A stretch of 64,000 nt of DNA from Pseudoxanthomonas yeongjuensis (GTDB taxonomy: Bacteria > Pseudomonadota > Gammaproteobacteria > Xanthomonadales > Xanthomonadaceae). Shown piece by piece: positions 7,245 to 17,539 of this stretch. The translations under genes and the position numbers were made by a program. The stretch spans positions 21,765-85,764 of the forward strand of contig NZ_PDWT01000010.1 of NCBI RefSeq assembly GCF_010093345.1. Direction: 5' to 3'. Each line of letters starts with the position of its first letter. Position 1 is the stretch's first letter. Under the pieces are notes generated by a model, which saw only the letters and a list, made by a program, of their open reading frames with translations, did not search any database and was not told the origin of the DNA.

Positions 7245-9977
7245 TCAGCTCAACTGGCCGTGGCAGTGCTTGAACTTCTTGCCGCTGCCGCAGGGGCATG
7301 GATCGTTGCGGCCGACCTTGGGACCGTCGCGCACGACCGGGGAGAAACCGAGTTGCGCGGCTTCGACGTCGGCCGCTTCCTCATCGGCGCTGTAACCGCC
7401 GGCTTCCTGGTGCTGGAACTGCAGCTGCTGCTCGCGGGCCACGGCCAGGCGCCGCTCCTCGGCTTCCAGCGCGGCCACTTCCTCTTCGCTGCGGATGCGC
7501 ACGCGGGCGAGGATGGTCACCACCTCGCGCTTGACCTTTTCCAGCATGTCCGAGAACAGCTCGAAGGCCTCCTTCTTGTATTCCTGCTTCGGCTGCTTCT
7601 GCGCATAGCCGCGCAGGTGGATGCCCTGGCGCAGGTAATCCATGCTGGCCAGGTGCTCCTTCCAGCTCTTGTCGAGCACGGTGAGCATGATGTGCTTCTC
7701 CAGCGAGCGCATGGTCTCCGGGCCAAGCTGCGCTTCCTTCTCGTCGAAGTGCGCGGTCATCGCTTCCTGCACGCGGCGGCTGATGGCCTCGGCGTCCAGC
7801 TCCTCGGTTTCCGTCGGCCAGCGCGTGACCGGCAGCGACAGGCCGGCCTCCACCGCCAGCTCCTGCTCCAGTCCCTGCAGGTCCCACTGCTCGTCCACCG
7901 AGTTCGGCGGCACGAAGCGCGCGACCAGGTCCTCGACCACGTCGCCGCGGATGCCGTCGATGTTGTCCTTGACCGATTCGGCGTCCAGCAGTTCGTCGCG
8001 CTGGCTGTAGATCACCTTGCGCTGGTCGTTGTTGACGTCGTCGAAGTCGAGCAGGTTCTTGCGGATGTCGAAGTTGTGCGCTTCGACCTTGCGCTGCGCC
8101 TTCTCGATCTGGCGGCTGACCAGCTTGTCCTCGATGACGTCGTCTTCCTTCATGCCGATCAGCTTCATCGCCTTCTGCACCCAGTCGGAGGCGAAGATGC
8201 GCATCAGGTTGTCTTCGAGCGACAGGTAGAAGCGCGAGGAGCCCGGGTCGCCCTGGCGGCCGGAACGGCCGCGCAGCTGGTTGTCGATGCGGCGCGATTC
8301 GTGGCGTTCGGTACCGACGATGTGCAGGCCGCCAGCGGCCTTGACCTGGTCGTGGCGCTGCTGCCATTCGGCCTTGACCTTGGCGCGGTCGGCATCGCTG
8401 GCATCTTCCGGCAATTGTTCCAGCGCCGCTTCCAGCGAGCCGCCGAGGACGATGTCGGTGCCGCGGCCGGCCATGTTGGTGGCGATGGTGATCGCCCCGG
8501 GCATGCCGGCATTGGCGACGATCTGCGCTTCGCGCTCATGCTGCTTGGCGTTGAGCACTTCATGGGCCACGCCGGCCTTGCTCAGGTGCTCGGACAGCAG
8601 CTCGGAGGTCTCGATCGAGGTGGTGCCGACCAGCGCCGGCTGGCCGCGCGCGTAGCAATCCTGGATGTCGGCCAGCACCGCGTTGAACTTGCCGGTGCGG
8701 TTGAGGAACACCTGGTCGGGCGAATCCTTGCGCACGGTCGGGCGATTGGTCGGGATGACGATCACTTCCAGGCCGTAGATGCTCTGGAATTCGAACGCTT
8801 CGGTATCGGCCGTGCCGGTCATGCCGGACAGCTTCTTGTACATGCGGAACAGGTTCTGGAAGGTGATGCTGGCCAGGGTCTGGTTCTCGCGCTGGACCGG
8901 CACGCCTTCCTTCGCCTCGACCGCCTGGTGCAGGCCGTCGGACCAGCGGCGCCCGGTGAGGGTGCGGCCGGTGAATTCGTCGACGATGATCACTTCGCCA
9001 TCGCGCACGATGTAATCGACGTCGCGCTGGTAGATGGCGTGGCCGCGCAGGGCGGCGTTGAGGTGGTGGACCACGCTCAGGTTGTTGGCGCCGTACAGGC
9101 TGTCCTGCTCGTCCTTGAGGATGCCGGCTTCGCGCAGCAGTTCCTCGGCGTGCTGCATGCCCTCTTCGGACAGGTGCACCTGCTTGCCTTTCTCGTCGAC
9201 CCAGTAGTCGCCCTCGCCTTCCTCGGTTTCCTGCTTGATCAGCTTGGGCACGATGCGGTTGACGCGGATGTACAGTTCCGGCGATTCGTCGGCCGGGCCG
9301 GAGATGATCAGCGGGGTGCGCGCTTCGTCGATCAGGATCGAGTCGACTTCGTCGACGATGGCGTAATGCAGGCCGCGCTGGTAGCGGTCCTCGCGCGACA
9401 TCGCCATGTTGTCGCGCAGGTAGTCGAAACCGAATTCGTTGTTGGTGCCGTAGGTGATGTCGGCGGCATAGGCCTCGCGTTTGTCGCCGTGCGGCATGCC
9501 CGGGTAGACCACGCCGACGCTCATGCCCAGCCAGCCGTACAGCTTGCCCATCCACGCGGCGTCGCGTCGCGCCAGGTAGTCGTTGACGGTGACCACGTGC
9601 ACGCCCTTTCCTTCCAGCGCGTTCAAGTACACCGGAAGCGTGGCCACCAGGGTCTTGCCTTCGCCGGTGCGCATCTCGGCGATCTTGCCCAGGTGCAGGA
9701 CCATGCCACCGATCAGCTGCACGTCGTAATGGCGCATACCCAGCACGCGGCGCGAGGCTTCGCGGCACACGGCGAAGGCTTCGGGCAGGATCTTGTCCAG
9801 CGCTTCGCCGTCGGCGATGCGCTTCTGCATTTCGGGGGTCTTGGCCTTCAGCGCTTCGTCGGAGAGCTTTTCAAGCTCCGGTTCCAGCGCGTTGATCTTG
9901 CCGACGCTGCGCTGGAGCTGCTTGAGCAGGCGTTCGTTGCGACTACCAAATACACGGGTGAGCAGACTGTTGATCAT
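7245..9977 (-). CDS. secA: Preprotein translocase ATPase SecA
   Basis: The ATPase motor that pushes unfolded preproteins through SecYEG. The 910 residues match the full-length family. The Walker A motif MRTGEGKT is near residue 103, [19 protein letters not shown] near 210-228, and the preprotein-crosslinking, scaffold and wing domains follow. The C-terminal zinc/SecB-binding tail [13 protein letters not shown] is intact, so SecB interaction is expected. It lies downstream of lpxC and an M23 peptidase gene, the common position in this family of bacteria. A terminator-like hairpin (10043-10071) and a possible -10 box (TACAAT, 10085-10090) lie before it. Confidence 0.97.
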   Translation of the reverse strand: MINSLLTRVFGSRNERLLKQLQRSVGKINALEPELEKLSDEALKAKTPEMQKRIADGEALDKILPEAFAVCREASRRVLGMRHYDVQLIGGMVLHLGKIAEMRTGEGKTLVATLPVYLNALEGKGVHVVTVNDYLARRDAAWMGKLYGWLGMSVGVVYPGMPHGDKREAYAADITYGTNNEFGFDYLRDNMAMSREDRYQRGLHYAIVDEVDSILIDEARTPLIISGPADESPELYIRVNRIVPKLIKQETEEGEGDYWVDEKGKQVHLSEEGMQHAEELLREAGILKDEQDSLYGANNLSVVHHLNAALRGHAIYQRDVDYIVRDGEVIIVDEFTGRTLTGRRWSDGLHQAVEAKEGVPVQRENQTLASITFQNLFRMYKKLSGMTGTADTEAFEFQSIYGLEVIVIPTNRPTVRKDSPDQVFLNRTGKFNAVLADIQDCYARGQPALVGTTSIETSELLSEHLSKAGVAHEVLNAKQHEREAQIVANAGMPGAITIATNMAGRGTDIVLGGSLEAALEQLPEDASDADRAKVKAEWQQRHDQVKAAGGLHIVGTERHESRRIDNQLRGRSGRQGDPGSSRFYLSLEDNLMRIFASDWVQKAMKLIGMKEDDVIEDKLVSRQIEKAQRKVEAHNFDIRKNLLDFDDVNNDQRKVIYSQRDELLDAESVKDNIDGIRGDVVEDLVARFVPPNSVDEQWDLQGLEQELAVEAGLSLPVTRWPTETEELDAEAISRRVQEAMTAHFDEKEAQLGPETMRSLEKHIMLTVLDKSWKEHLASMDYLRQGIHLRGYAQKQPKQEYKKEAFELFSDMLEKVKREVVTILARVRIRSEEEVAALEAEERRLAVAREQQLQFQHQEAGGYSADEEAADVEAAQLGFSPVVRDGPKVGRNDPCPCGSGKKFKHCHGQLS

Positions 9978-10042
9978 GTAGGGAACCGGATTGGGAAGGA
10001 GCGTGGGGCGCGGCCGGCGGCCTGGTGCCCGCTTCCGCCGCC

Positions 10043-10071
10043 CAAAACGAAACAGGGCGCAACGCGCCCTG
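10043..10071 (-). terminator. Rho-independent terminator upstream of secA
   Basis: On the minus strand CAGGGCGC pairs perfectly with GCGCCCTG around a GTT loop, and is followed by TTTCGTTTT. It would end transcripts of the M23 peptidase gene before secA. A possible -10 element lies just upstream of it, so it could alternatively act in the secA leader. Confidence 0.75.
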
Positions 10072-10084
10072 TCGGCAACACACC

Positions 10085-10090
10085 ATTGTA
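10085..10090 (-). promoter_or_regulatory. Possible -10 box for secA
   Basis: TACAAT on the minus strand, about 108 bases before the secA start codon. The -35 region (around 10107-10113) is only a weak match to TTGACA. A start here would place the hairpin at 10043-10071 inside the secA leader. The support is slight. Confidence 0.3.
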
Positions 10091-10132
10091 GCTTGGGGCG
10101 GCCCCCAGGGAATCAAGGCGTCGCCCTTGTGC

Positions 10133-10215
10133 GTAGGAGCGGGCCTTGCCCGCGATGCTTTTGACGGCCATCTGACCGAAGAGCGAAGAGCATCGCGCCC
10201 AAGGGGCGCTCCTAC
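10133..10215. repeat. REP pair downstream of the M23 peptidase gene
   Basis: GTAG-headed inverted REP pair with ends at 10133 and 10215, nine bases beyond the M23 peptidase stop codon (minus strand). The intervening loop differs from the other copies. Confidence 0.9.
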
Positions 10216-10224
10216 GGGAATCGT

Positions 10225-11175
10225 TCAGCCGCGCCTGATCTTGCCGACCGGGGTCGGACCGTCGCCGAGGAACTTGCGCGGGTTGACCACGCGCCCGTTT
10301 TCCCAGACCTCGAAATGCACGTGCGCGCCGGTGGAGCGACCGGTCGAGCCGGCCTTGGCGATCTCCTGGCCCACCCGCACCAGGTCGCCCACGCGCACGA
10401 CCAGACGTGAGTTGTGCGCGTAGCGGGTGACGTAGCCGTTGCCGTGGTCGACGTCGACCACGTTGCCGTAGCCGCTCTTGACTCCGGCGAAGCTGACTAC
10501 GCCGTCGGCCACGGCCAGCACCGGATCGCCGACGCTGGCCTTGAAATCGATGCCCTTGTGGAACGCGCCACCGCCGCCGAACGGATCGGCACGGCCGCCG
10601 AAACCGGAGGTGATGTAGCTGTTGACGATGGGCATGCGCGACGGGGTCGCGTTCTTGTCCAGCTCGCGATTGAACAGCAGCGCCTCAAGCACCGACAACT
10701 GCTTGCCGGAAGCGGCGAACTGGCGTTCCAGCTGGTCCACGCCCGCATTCAATGCCTGCGGGGCCATGTCGTAGGCCTTGTCGTTGCCGCCGACGCCGAC
10801 CGGCTCGTTGAAATCGAATTCGCCGTCCTGCAGCTGGCCGACCCGGGTCAGGCGTTCGCCCAGCGCGTTGAGGCGGTTGGCCTGGGCCTGCAGCTCGCCC
10901 AGGCGCGCGGCCATGGCGTTGACTTCCTGCTGGGCGCCGCGGCGCACCTGGTCCAGTTGCGCCTGCTGCTTGTCGGCCTTGGCCTGCAGCAGCGAGACCT
11001 GGGCCATGCCGGCGGCGCTGCGCACGCCCGCGCCCAGGAGCAGGCCGGTGAAGAGGAGGATTCCCGCGCTGGCGAGCGGGCGCGAGTGAATGAATCCACG
11101 TACCTGGCCCGAGGCGTTGGTTCGCGCGTGCGCCAACCGGGTGCGTGAATTGTTTACGATGGTCTGGAAAGTCAT
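10225..11175 (-). CDS. M23 family zinc metallopeptidase, membrane anchored
   Basis: A 316-residue predicted peptidoglycan endopeptidase or EnvC/NlpD-like regulator. A short cytoplasmic stretch precedes one hydrophobic segment (ASAGILLFTGLLLGAGV), then a periplasmic coiled-coil region rich in Gln, Ala and Arg. The C-terminal LytM domain keeps the metal ligands: His and Asp in AFHKGIDFKA and the HxH in GAHVHFEVWENG, so it is predicted active. Located between lpxC and secA, as in other xanthomonads, consistent with a wall-remodelling role. Start ATG 11175 leaves 8 bases to the divergent dciA start at 11184; a start at 11226 is also open but would overlap dciA. Confidence 0.88.
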   Translation of the reverse strand: MTFQTIVNNSRTRLAHARTNASGQVRGFIHSRPLASAGILLFTGLLLGAGVRSAAGMAQVSLLQAKADKQQAQLDQVRRGAQQEVNAMAARLGELQAQANRLNALGERLTRVGQLQDGEFDFNEPVGVGGNDKAYDMAPQALNAGVDQLERQFAASGKQLSVLEALLFNRELDKNATPSRMPIVNSYITSGFGGRADPFGGGGAFHKGIDFKASVGDPVLAVADGVVSFAGVKSGYGNVVDVDHGNGYVTRYAHNSRLVVRVGDLVRVGQEIAKAGSTGRSTGAHVHFEVWENGRVVNPRKFLGDGPTPVGKIRRG

Positions 11176-11183
11176 GGATACCG

Positions 11184-11684
11184 ATGTCTGATTCGAAGTC
11201 CCCACCGCGTCGTGCTTCATCGCCACAGCCCGCCTTGCGGGCTGCGATGTCCGATGCCGCCACCGACCCGGTGCGCCATGCCCTGTGGCTCGACGCGATG
11301 GAACAGTTGCTTCGCCCCTGTCTGCCGCCTGCCCTTGCGCCCCACTGCAAGCTGGGGAACGTGACCGGCGGAAAACTCGTTTTTATCGTCGATTCACCGG
11401 TGTGGCACGCCAAATTGCGACTTGCCGCACCCGAGCTGATCAACTTGGCCCGATCCGTCGGGTTTGCAGCCACCGAGGTGGTTGCGAAGACTACGACTGC
11501 ACCTTTCCAGCGGCCCCCACCGGCCGGACTTGCGGTCAAACCCATGTCGGAAGCTGCACGCAATGCACTCAAAGCCGCCTTGGCATCCCTGGACGACCCC
11601 ACATCGGACGATTCCGACTCCGTGGGGTCCACCGGAGGCAACAAGCCTCTTCCTGAGCACCGGGGCGGCCGGGCCAAACGTTGA
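11184..11684 (+). CDS. dciA: DciA-family (DUF721) protein, putative DnaB helicase loader
   Basis: A 166-residue DUF721 protein. In bacteria without DnaC/DnaI, DciA helps load the replicative helicase DnaB. The DUF721 core runs from about residue 30 to 110, with the KH-like pattern GKLVFIVDSPVWHAKLRLAAPELI. Residues 1-20 and the C-terminal 35 residues are Pro/Ser/Lys rich and probably disordered. The start at 11184 was preferred to one 13 codons upstream, which would overlap the divergent peptidase gene. It is the only plus-strand gene inside the otherwise minus-strand cluster. Family assignment is good; the helicase role is inferred from the family. Confidence 0.85.
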   Translation: MSDSKSPPRRASSPQPALRAAMSDAATDPVRHALWLDAMEQLLRPCLPPALAPHCKLGNVTGGKLVFIVDSPVWHAKLRLAAPELINLARSVGFAATEVVAKTTTAPFQRPPPAGLAVKPMSEAARNALKAALASLDDPTSDDSDSVGSTGGNKPLPEHRGGRAKR

Positions 11685-11831
11685 ATCCGGCGCGCACAGG
11701 CCGAAGCATGGTACCGGCGAAGGGCAATGCGTTCGTTAGCTGAAAGTTAAATTATTGTAAATTCAGGGACTTGAAGGCAGTCCGGGTTCACAGTTCGGAC
11801 CATGCTGCAGGTCCGGGGCAGCGGGTGCCGC

Positions 11832-12746
11832 TCAGACGGCCAGCACGGGGCTGGCGTAAACCACCGGGGCCGGGCCGGCCGTGGATTCGAAAGTGACTTC
11901 TTCCCAGGCCGAGCGGTCGGCCATCAACGCCCGCACCAGCTTGTTGTTGAGCGCGTGGCCCGACTTGAAGCCTTCATAGGCGCCGAGGATCGGATGCCCG
12001 GCCAGGTACAGATCGCCGATCGCGTCGAGGATCTTGTGGCGCACGAATTCGTCGGTGTAGCGCAGGCCGTCGTCGTTGAGCACGCGGAATTCGTCCAGGA
12101 CGATGGCGTTGTCCATCGAGCCGCCCAGACCGAGGTTGCGCTCGCGCATGTATTCCAGGTCGCGCATGAAGCCGAAGGTGCGGGCCCGCGCGACTTCCTT
12201 GGTATAGGCGGCGGTGGAGAATTCGATCTCCGCCCGGGACTCAGAGGCCGGGATCATGGGATGGTCGAACTGCACGGTGAAGCCGACCTTGAAGCCGTCG
12301 TAGGGCACGAAGCTGGCGATCTTGTCGCCGTCGCGTACTTCCACCGGATGCTTGATGCGGATGAAGCGCTTGGGCGCGGCCTGTTCGACCACGCCGGCGG
12401 ACTGCAGCAGGAACACGAACGGACCGGCCGAACCGTCCATGATCGGCAGTTCGGCCGAGGACAGTTCCACATAGGCGTTGTCGACACCCAGGCCGGCCAT
12501 CGCCGACATCAGGTGCTCGACGGTCATGACCTTGGCCCCGTCGCGGCTCAGGCCGGTGCACAGGGTGGTTTCGCTGACCAGTTCGGCGCTGGCGGGGATT
12601 TCCACCACCGGATCCAGGTCGACGCGGCGGAACACGATGCCGCAGTCCACCGCTGCCGGACGCAAGGTCATGTAGACCTTTTCCCCGCTATGCAGACCCA
12701 CGCCGGTGGCGCGGATCACATTCTTGAGGGTGCGCTGCTGGGTCAT
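11832..12746 (-). CDS. lpxC: UDP-3-O-acyl-N-acetylglucosamine deacetylase LpxC
   Basis: The committed zinc-dependent step of lipid A synthesis. 304 residues, one shorter than the E. coli enzyme, and collinear with it. Zinc ligands are H78 (VEHLMSA), H237 and D241 ([11 protein letters not shown]); the general-base/acid histidine is H264 (SGHALNN). It starts with MTQQRTLKN, typical of the family. It is the last gene of the classical dcw order, after ftsZ, but a terminator-like hairpin (12873-12903) separates the two, so it probably has its own promoter. The convergent gap to dciA (11685-11831) holds only an AT-rich patch near 11735-11770. Confidence 0.96.
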   Translation of the reverse strand: MTQQRTLKNVIRATGVGLHSGEKVYMTLRPAAVDCGIVFRRVDLDPVVEIPASAELVSETTLCTGLSRDGAKVMTVEHLMSAMAGLGVDNAYVELSSAELPIMDGSAGPFVFLLQSAGVVEQAAPKRFIRIKHPVEVRDGDKIASFVPYDGFKVGFTVQFDHPMIPASESRAEIEFSTAAYTKEVARARTFGFMRDLEYMRERNLGLGGSMDNAIVLDEFRVLNDDGLRYTDEFVRHKILDAIGDLYLAGHPILGAYEGFKSGHALNNKLVRALMADRSAWEEVTFESTAGPAPVVYASPVLAV

Positions 12747-13119
12747 TCGGTGGGGAGGCCGGGAGTCGCGAAGCGAACAGTGCGCGAGATTAGCACGGAG
12801 GTGCCTGAATCTTAACGGAAGAATTGGTCTGTCTCATGCCTGAAACACTGGTGTGGCATGGCTGGCCGGGGCAAAAACCTGCCGGGCCGAACGGGCCCGG
12901 CAGCAAGGGGACATGGCAGTGTCTTACTCAACCTCCTCCTTGCGGTGGAAGGCGGGAAGGCGGCTCCGCCGGGGCTATCGGGATTCCGTTGCTGTTCGAC
13001 GTCCAATGCAAGGGAAGCCTGCACTCGACATTTCACTGCAACGCACCCACATCGACTCCGGCCTACTCCTCCCCAACCCTCCCCTGCTTCGCAAGGGAGG
13101 GGGCTGTTTCAGGGCTGAA
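12747..13119. other. Intergenic region between ftsZ and lpxC
   Basis: 373 bases without a convincing gene. It contains a strong terminator-like hairpin (12873-12903) and a GC-rich palindrome near 13078-13103 (CCCTCCCCT...AAGGGAGGG) just past the ftsZ stop, with no T tract. Longer open frames across it are antisense or compositional. Confidence 0.6.
12873..12903 (-). terminator. Terminator after ftsZ
   Basis: Perfect 10-base stem (CTGCCGGGCC with GGCCCGGCAG, five-base loop) at 12879-12903, followed on the minus strand by GTTTTTGCC. Read from ftsZ toward lpxC it has the form of a Rho-independent terminator, about 215 bases past the ftsZ stop. Confidence 0.75.
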
Positions 13120-14370
13120 TCAATCCGCCTGGCGGCGCAGGAACGCCGGGATATCCAGGTAGTCGCCGGGCAGATCGGCCACGGCCGGCGTCGAGGACGG
13201 GGCCGGGGACGACTCCGCGCTGCCGCGGCGAAGGCCCATGCCCATGCCCAGGCCGCCGACCGCGGTGGCGACCGCATCGGTATTGGCGTTGGCGTCGTAC
13301 AGCGGCATGCCAGTGGTGGCGTCGCGGACCAGCTTGATCGGCGCACGCATAGGCTCGCGCATGCCTCCGGCGAGATCGCTGCCACGGCCGACCGGCTGGC
13401 GCGCCGCGACCCGGTTGAGGCCGGTGGCGACCACGGTCACGCGCACCTCGTCCTGCATGTCCGGATCCAGCACCGTGCCCAGCACGACGGTCGCGTCCTC
13501 GGCGGCGAAGCCCTCGATGGTGCGGCCCACTTCATCGAACTCGGCCATGGTGAAGTCGGGGCCGGCGGTGATGTTGACCAGGATGCCGTTGGCGCCGGAC
13601 AGGTTGACGTCGTCGAGCAACGGGTTCTGGATGGCGGCCTCGGCGGCGGCCTGGGCGCGGTCGTCGCCGCGCGCCGAACCGGTGCCCATCATGGCCAGGC
13701 CCATCTCGCTCATCACCGTGCGCACGTCGGCGAAGTCGACGTTGATCAGGCCCGGACGCACGATCAGGTCGGCGATGCCCTGCACCGCGCCGAGCAGCAC
13801 GTCGTTGGCGGCGCGGAAGGCCTGGATCATGGTCGCGTTGCGGCCCAGCACGGTGATCAGCTTCTCATTGGGAATGGTGATCAGCGAATCGCAGTGGTGG
13901 CTGAGTTCCTCGATGCCCTTCAGTGCGACCTGCATGCGCCGGCGGCCTTCGAACGGGAATGGTTTCGTGACCACGGCAACGGTCAGGATGCCCATTTCCT
14001 TGGCGAGCTGGGCCACCACCGGCGCGGCGCCGGTGCCGGTGCCGCCACCCATGCCGGCGGTGATGAACACCATGTCGGCGCCGTCCAGCGCGGCGATGAT
14101 GCGCTCGCGATCCTCGAGCGCGGCCTGGCGGCCGACTTCCGGATTCGCGCCCGCGCCCAGGCCCTTGGTGACATTGCCGCCGAGTTGCAGTTGGGTTTTC
14201 GCGCCGCAATTGTTGATGGCCTGCGAGTCGGTGTTGGCGGTGACGAATTCAACGCCTTCCACGCTGCTGCTGACCATGTGCGCGACCGCGTTGCCGCCGC
14301 CGCCGCCGACGCCGATGACCTTGATCACCGCGTTCGGAGCCATCCTTTCAACCAGTTCGAAATGTGCCAT
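13120..14370 (-). CDS. ftsZ: Cell division GTPase FtsZ
   Basis: The tubulin homologue that forms the Z ring. 416 residues. The tubulin signature GGGTGTG is at residues 108-114 and the T7 catalytic loop NVDFADV at 210-216. A variable linker of about 80 residues ends in the conserved tail [14 protein letters not shown] that binds FtsA and ZipA. A GAGGA ribosome site precedes the ATG. A 123-base gap separates it from ftsA, the first non-overlapping junction in the cluster, so independent control of ftsZ is possible there. Confidence 0.98.
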   Translation of the reverse strand: MAHFELVERMAPNAVIKVIGVGGGGGNAVAHMVSSSVEGVEFVTANTDSQAINNCGAKTQLQLGGNVTKGLGAGANPEVGRQAALEDRERIIAALDGADMVFITAGMGGGTGTGAAPVVAQLAKEMGILTVAVVTKPFPFEGRRRMQVALKGIEELSHHCDSLITIPNEKLITVLGRNATMIQAFRAANDVLLGAVQGIADLIVRPGLINVDFADVRTVMSEMGLAMMGTGSARGDDRAQAAAEAAIQNPLLDDVNLSGANGILVNITAGPDFTMAEFDEVGRTIEGFAAEDATVVLGTVLDPDMQDEVRVTVVATGLNRVAARQPVGRGSDLAGGMREPMRAPIKLVRDATTGMPLYDANANTDAVATAVGGLGMGMGLRRGSAESSPAPSSTPAVADLPGDYLDIPAFLRRQAD

Positions 14371-14493
14371 GTCCGTTGTCCTCTTAATAGTTATGTGTGT
14401 TTAGTTGCATCGGGGTGTCGCTCAATTCCCGTTATTTCCCTTCCCGCCTCACCCACCCGCGCCGTCGCGGATGCGCTTAACCCATTCGCGGCC

Positions 14494-15729
14494 TCAGAAC
14501 TCGCCGCGGTACCAGTTCTTCAATTTGTTGAACAGCGTCCCTGCCTTGCCGGTCGGCAGCGACGGGCGCCGCGGGTGCTCGATCTGGCTGCCCATCAGCA
14601 GCAGGCCCACGCCGGTGGCGTGCACCGGGTTGCCGACTACTTCACCCAGGCCGGTGACGTGCTGCGGGATGCCGATGCGCACCGGCATCTGCAGCATCTC
14701 CTCGGCCAGTTCGACCACGCCTTCCATCTTCGAAGCGCCGCCGGTGAGCACCATGCCGGCGCGCACCAGTTCCTCGAAACCGGAGCGGCGCAGTTCCGCC
14801 TGGACCATCTCGAAGATTTCCTCGTAGCGTCCCTGCACCGCCTGCGCCAGCGAATGGCGCGGCAAGCGGCGCGGCGGGCGGTCGCCGACGCTGGGCACCT
14901 GGATGCTTTCCTCGGCAGTCGCCAGCTGCGCCAGCGCGCAGGCGTAGCGCACCTTGATCTGTTCGGCTTCCGGCGTGGGCGTGCGCAGCATGTGCGCGAT
15001 GTCGTTGGTGACATGGTCGCCGGCGATCGGCAGCGAAGCGGTGTGGCAGATCGCGCCCTGCACGAACACGGCCAGGTCGGTGGTGCCCGCGCCCATGTCG
15101 ACCAGGACCACGCCGAGCTCGCGCTCGTCGCTGGTCAGCACGGCGACGCTGGACGCCAGCGAGGACAGGATCAGGTCGTCGATCTGCAGCCCGCAGCGCT
15201 GCACGCACTTGCTGATGTTGGCCGCGGCCGACTGCGCGCAGACCACCAGGTGCGCGTGCACTTCCAGGCGCACGCCGGTCATGCCGACCGGGTTGCGGAT
15301 GCCTTCCTGCGAATCGTCCAGCACGTATTCGCGCGGAATCGCGTGCAGGATCTTCTGGTCGGCGGGAATGGCCACGGCCTTGGCCGCTTCCAGCACCCGG
15401 TCCAGGTCGCCCCAGGTCACTTCGCCGTCGCGGATCGGGACGATGCCGGGCGAGTTCTTGCACTGCACGTGCGCGCCGGAGATGGACGCGTAGACCGAGC
15501 GGATCTCGCAGCCGGCCATCAGCTCGGCTTCCTCGACCGCGCGCTGGATCGACTGCACCGTGGATTCGATGTCCACCACCACGCCGCGTTTGAGTCCACG
15601 CGATTCGTGCGAGCCGATGCCGATCACCTCGATCGGATTGCCCGGCGAATATTCGCCGACCAGCGCGGTGACCTTGGAAGTGCCGATGTCGAGACCGACG
15701 ATCAGCGATTTGTCGCCTTTCCTATTCAT
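14494..15729 (-). CDS. ftsA: Cell division protein FtsA
   Basis: An actin-like ATPase of 411 residues that tethers FtsZ to the membrane. The phosphate-1 motif GLDIGTSKVTALVGE is near residue 10, the SHS2 domain near 85-165, and VDMGAGTTDLAVF near 205. The C-terminal end is amphipathic (GTLFNKLKNWYRGEF), the membrane-targeting helix. ATG 15729 overlaps the ftsQ stop (ATGA). A much longer open frame exists upstream but runs antisense-free through ftsQ in another frame and is not coding. Confidence 0.96.
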   Translation of the reverse strand: MNRKGDKSLIVGLDIGTSKVTALVGEYSPGNPIEVIGIGSHESRGLKRGVVVDIESTVQSIQRAVEEAELMAGCEIRSVYASISGAHVQCKNSPGIVPIRDGEVTWGDLDRVLEAAKAVAIPADQKILHAIPREYVLDDSQEGIRNPVGMTGVRLEVHAHLVVCAQSAAANISKCVQRCGLQIDDLILSSLASSVAVLTSDERELGVVLVDMGAGTTDLAVFVQGAICHTASLPIAGDHVTNDIAHMLRTPTPEAEQIKVRYACALAQLATAEESIQVPSVGDRPPRRLPRHSLAQAVQGRYEEIFEMVQAELRRSGFEELVRAGMVLTGGASKMEGVVELAEEMLQMPVRIGIPQHVTGLGEVVGNPVHATGVGLLLMGSQIEHPRRPSLPTGKAGTLFNKLKNWYRGEF

Positions 15730-16580
15730 GTATTCGCCTGCTGCAAAACTTTTATCGTTTTCCTGTGGATCGTCGTTGCCATCCATGGCGTCACCCTGCT
15801 GGCTTCGGCCAGTCCGGTCCGGCCATCCATGGCCGGGCGCTCGTCGGCCGCAGCAGACGCCTTGATGGCGTCCGCTTGCTCGCGGCCGCTCGCCCAGCTC
15901 AATGCAAAACCGTTGGTGTAGCGGAGATCGGCGCGCTGCAGCGGCAGCGCGTTGCGCGCCAGCAGTTGCGGCAGCATCCGTGCGAAGCGGCCCAGGCGCG
16001 GGCGCGCGTCGGTGCGGCCGAGCACTACTTGCGTGCCGTTGCTCAGGGCCAGCGACCAGCTGCCGCGGCGATCCATCACCAGGCTGTCGACCTTGAAACC
16101 GACCGGCGCGAACAGCTCGCGCGATTCGTTGTACAGCGCCACCACTTCCTTGACCTGCGAATCGGGGCCGCCGAGCAGCGGCAGCGCATCGGACGACAGC
16201 CCCTTCGGAACTGGGAACAGGCGGCCGTGTTCGGAAAGCAGGCGATCGTCGCCCCAGCGCGCGAACGGCTTGTGCTCGACCACTTCGACTTCGATCACGT
16301 CCGGCCAGCGCTTGCGCACTTCGGCGCGCTCCACCCACGGCAGCTTTTCGACCGCGTCCTGCGCACCCTGCAGGCGCACGGCGAAGAAGCCCGGCTTGGC
16401 GAAAGGCAGCACCACCGCACGCAACTGGGCCGGGTCGACGCGCTTGAACTCGCCGTGCACGCGCAACTTGGTCAGCGGCCAGCGCTCGGCGCCGATCCAG
16501 CCGTTCATCACCGCGACCACGGGCATGACGACCAGCGCAAGTGCCAGCAACCAGGTGAAGATGCGCAGCGCGGCGTTCAT
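15726..16580 (-). CDS. ftsQ: Cell division protein FtsQ
   Basis: A bitopic inner-membrane divisome protein of 284 residues that joins FtsB/FtsL and links early to late division proteins. One transmembrane segment at about residues 6-25 ([17 protein letters not shown]), then the POTRA domain ([22 protein letters not shown]) and the beta domain. The C-terminal 40 residues are unusual in composition (Ala/Lys/Thr). It overlaps ddl upstream (ATGA) and ftsA downstream (ATGA), which implies translational coupling. Confidence 0.93.
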   Translation of the reverse strand: MNAALRIFTWLLALALVVMPVVAVMNGWIGAERWPLTKLRVHGEFKRVDPAQLRAVVLPFAKPGFFAVRLQGAQDAVEKLPWVERAEVRKRWPDVIEVEVVEHKPFARWGDDRLLSEHGRLFPVPKGLSSDALPLLGGPDSQVKEVVALYNESRELFAPVGFKVDSLVMDRRGSWSLALSNGTQVVLGRTDARPRLGRFARMLPQLLARNALPLQRADLRYTNGFALSWASGREQADAIKASAAADERPAMDGRTGLAEASRVTPWMATTIHRKTIKVLQQANT

Positions 16581-17539
16581 CGGCCGGCCACCTCCGGCAG
16601 CGTCTGTTCCAGGATCCGCCAGCACAATTCCCCGAAGCCGATACCGGCCTGCTTGGCCGACTTCGGCACCAGCGAGTGGCTGGTCATGCCCGGCGCGGTA
16701 TTCACTTCGAGCAAGTAGAAGTTGCCGCTGCTGCGATCGCGCATCACGTCGACGCGACCCCAGCCGTTGCAACCGGCCGCCTGGAACGCGGCCAGCGCGA
16801 TGCGGCCGATCTCGATCTCGTCCGCGCCTTCGAGCCCCGGGCAAAGGTATTGGGTATCTTCGGCCTTGTACTTGGCGTGGTAGTCGTACCACTCGCCCTT
16901 GGGCACGATCCGGATCGAAGGCAGCGCGACATCGCCCAGGATCGCCACGGTCAGCTCGTCGCCGACGATCATCTGCTCCATGAGCAGTTCGCCTGGATAA
17001 CGCACCGCGAGATCGACCGCCGCCTGCAGGCCCGCATCGTCGAACACGCGCGACACGCCTACGCTGGAGCCCTCGCAGGAAGGCTTCACGATCACCGGCA
17101 AGCCGATCGCCTTGGCAGCGGCATGCACGTCGTCGCCCTTGGCCAAGCGGCGATAACCGGGGGTCGGCAGGTCCAGCGCCATCCACACCTGCTTGCTGCG
17201 GATCTTGTCCAGCGCCAACGCCGAACCGAGCACGCCGGAACCGGTATACGGCACGCCGAGCGCTTCCAGCAGGCCCTGCAACACGCCGTTCTCGCCTTCG
17301 CCACCATGCAGGATGTTGAACACGCGATCGAACTTCTTCTGTGCCAGCGCTCCGGTCAACGCGGCCACGCCATCGACGGCGGTCGCATCGACACCGCGCG
17401 ACTGCAGCGCTTCCAATACGTTGCGACCGGAATCCAGCGATACTTCGCGTTCGCTGGAAGTACCGCCCAGCAGCACGGCGACCCGGCCGAATGCGCCCGG
17501 ATCGGTGACTCGCGGCGCGGGAAATGCGTACGTGCTCAT
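16577..17539 (-). CDS. ddl: D-alanine--D-alanine ligase
   Basis: An ATP-grasp enzyme of 320 residues that makes the D-Ala-D-Ala dipeptide used by MurF. Family motifs: [19 protein letters not shown] near residue 20, [15 protein letters not shown] near 75, [11 protein letters not shown] near 155 and the metal-binding [17 protein letters not shown] near 285. ATG 17539 overlaps the murC stop; its own TGA overlaps the ftsQ ATG. Position between murC and ftsQ is standard, with no murB here. Confidence 0.96.
   Translation of the reverse strand: MSTYAFPAPRVTDPGAFGRVAVLLGGTSSEREVSLDSGRNVLEALQSRGVDATAVDGVAALTGALAQKKFDRVFNILHGGEGENGVLQGLLEALGVPYTGSGVLGSALALDKIRSKQVWMALDLPTPGYRRLAKGDDVHAAAKAIGLPVIVKPSCEGSSVGVSRVFDDAGLQAAVDLAVRYPGELLMEQMIVGDELTVAILGDVALPSIRIVPKGEWYDYHAKYKAEDTQYLCPGLEGADEIEIGRIALAAFQAAGCNGWGRVDVMRDRSSGNFYLLEVNTAPGMTSHSLVPKSAKQAGIGFGELCWRILEQTLPEVAGR

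Noticed and set aside
7176..10091. Long plus-strand frame opposite secA (and similar ones opposite ftsZ, murE, glyA, xpsF)
   Set aside because: Antisense shadows caused by high GC at third positions; His/Val/Gln/Asp-biased peptides with no family features.
12809..12836. Promoter for lpxC
   Set aside because: TAAGAT could be a -10 but the -35 position (TGAGAC) is a poor match; not strong enough to list.
13078..13103. Second terminator after ftsZ
   Set aside because: The palindrome has no T tract on either strand; kept only as an intergenic note.
12843..15921. Very long plus-strand frame opposite ftsZ and ftsA
   Set aside because: Complement of two confidently identified genes; composition typical of antisense frames.
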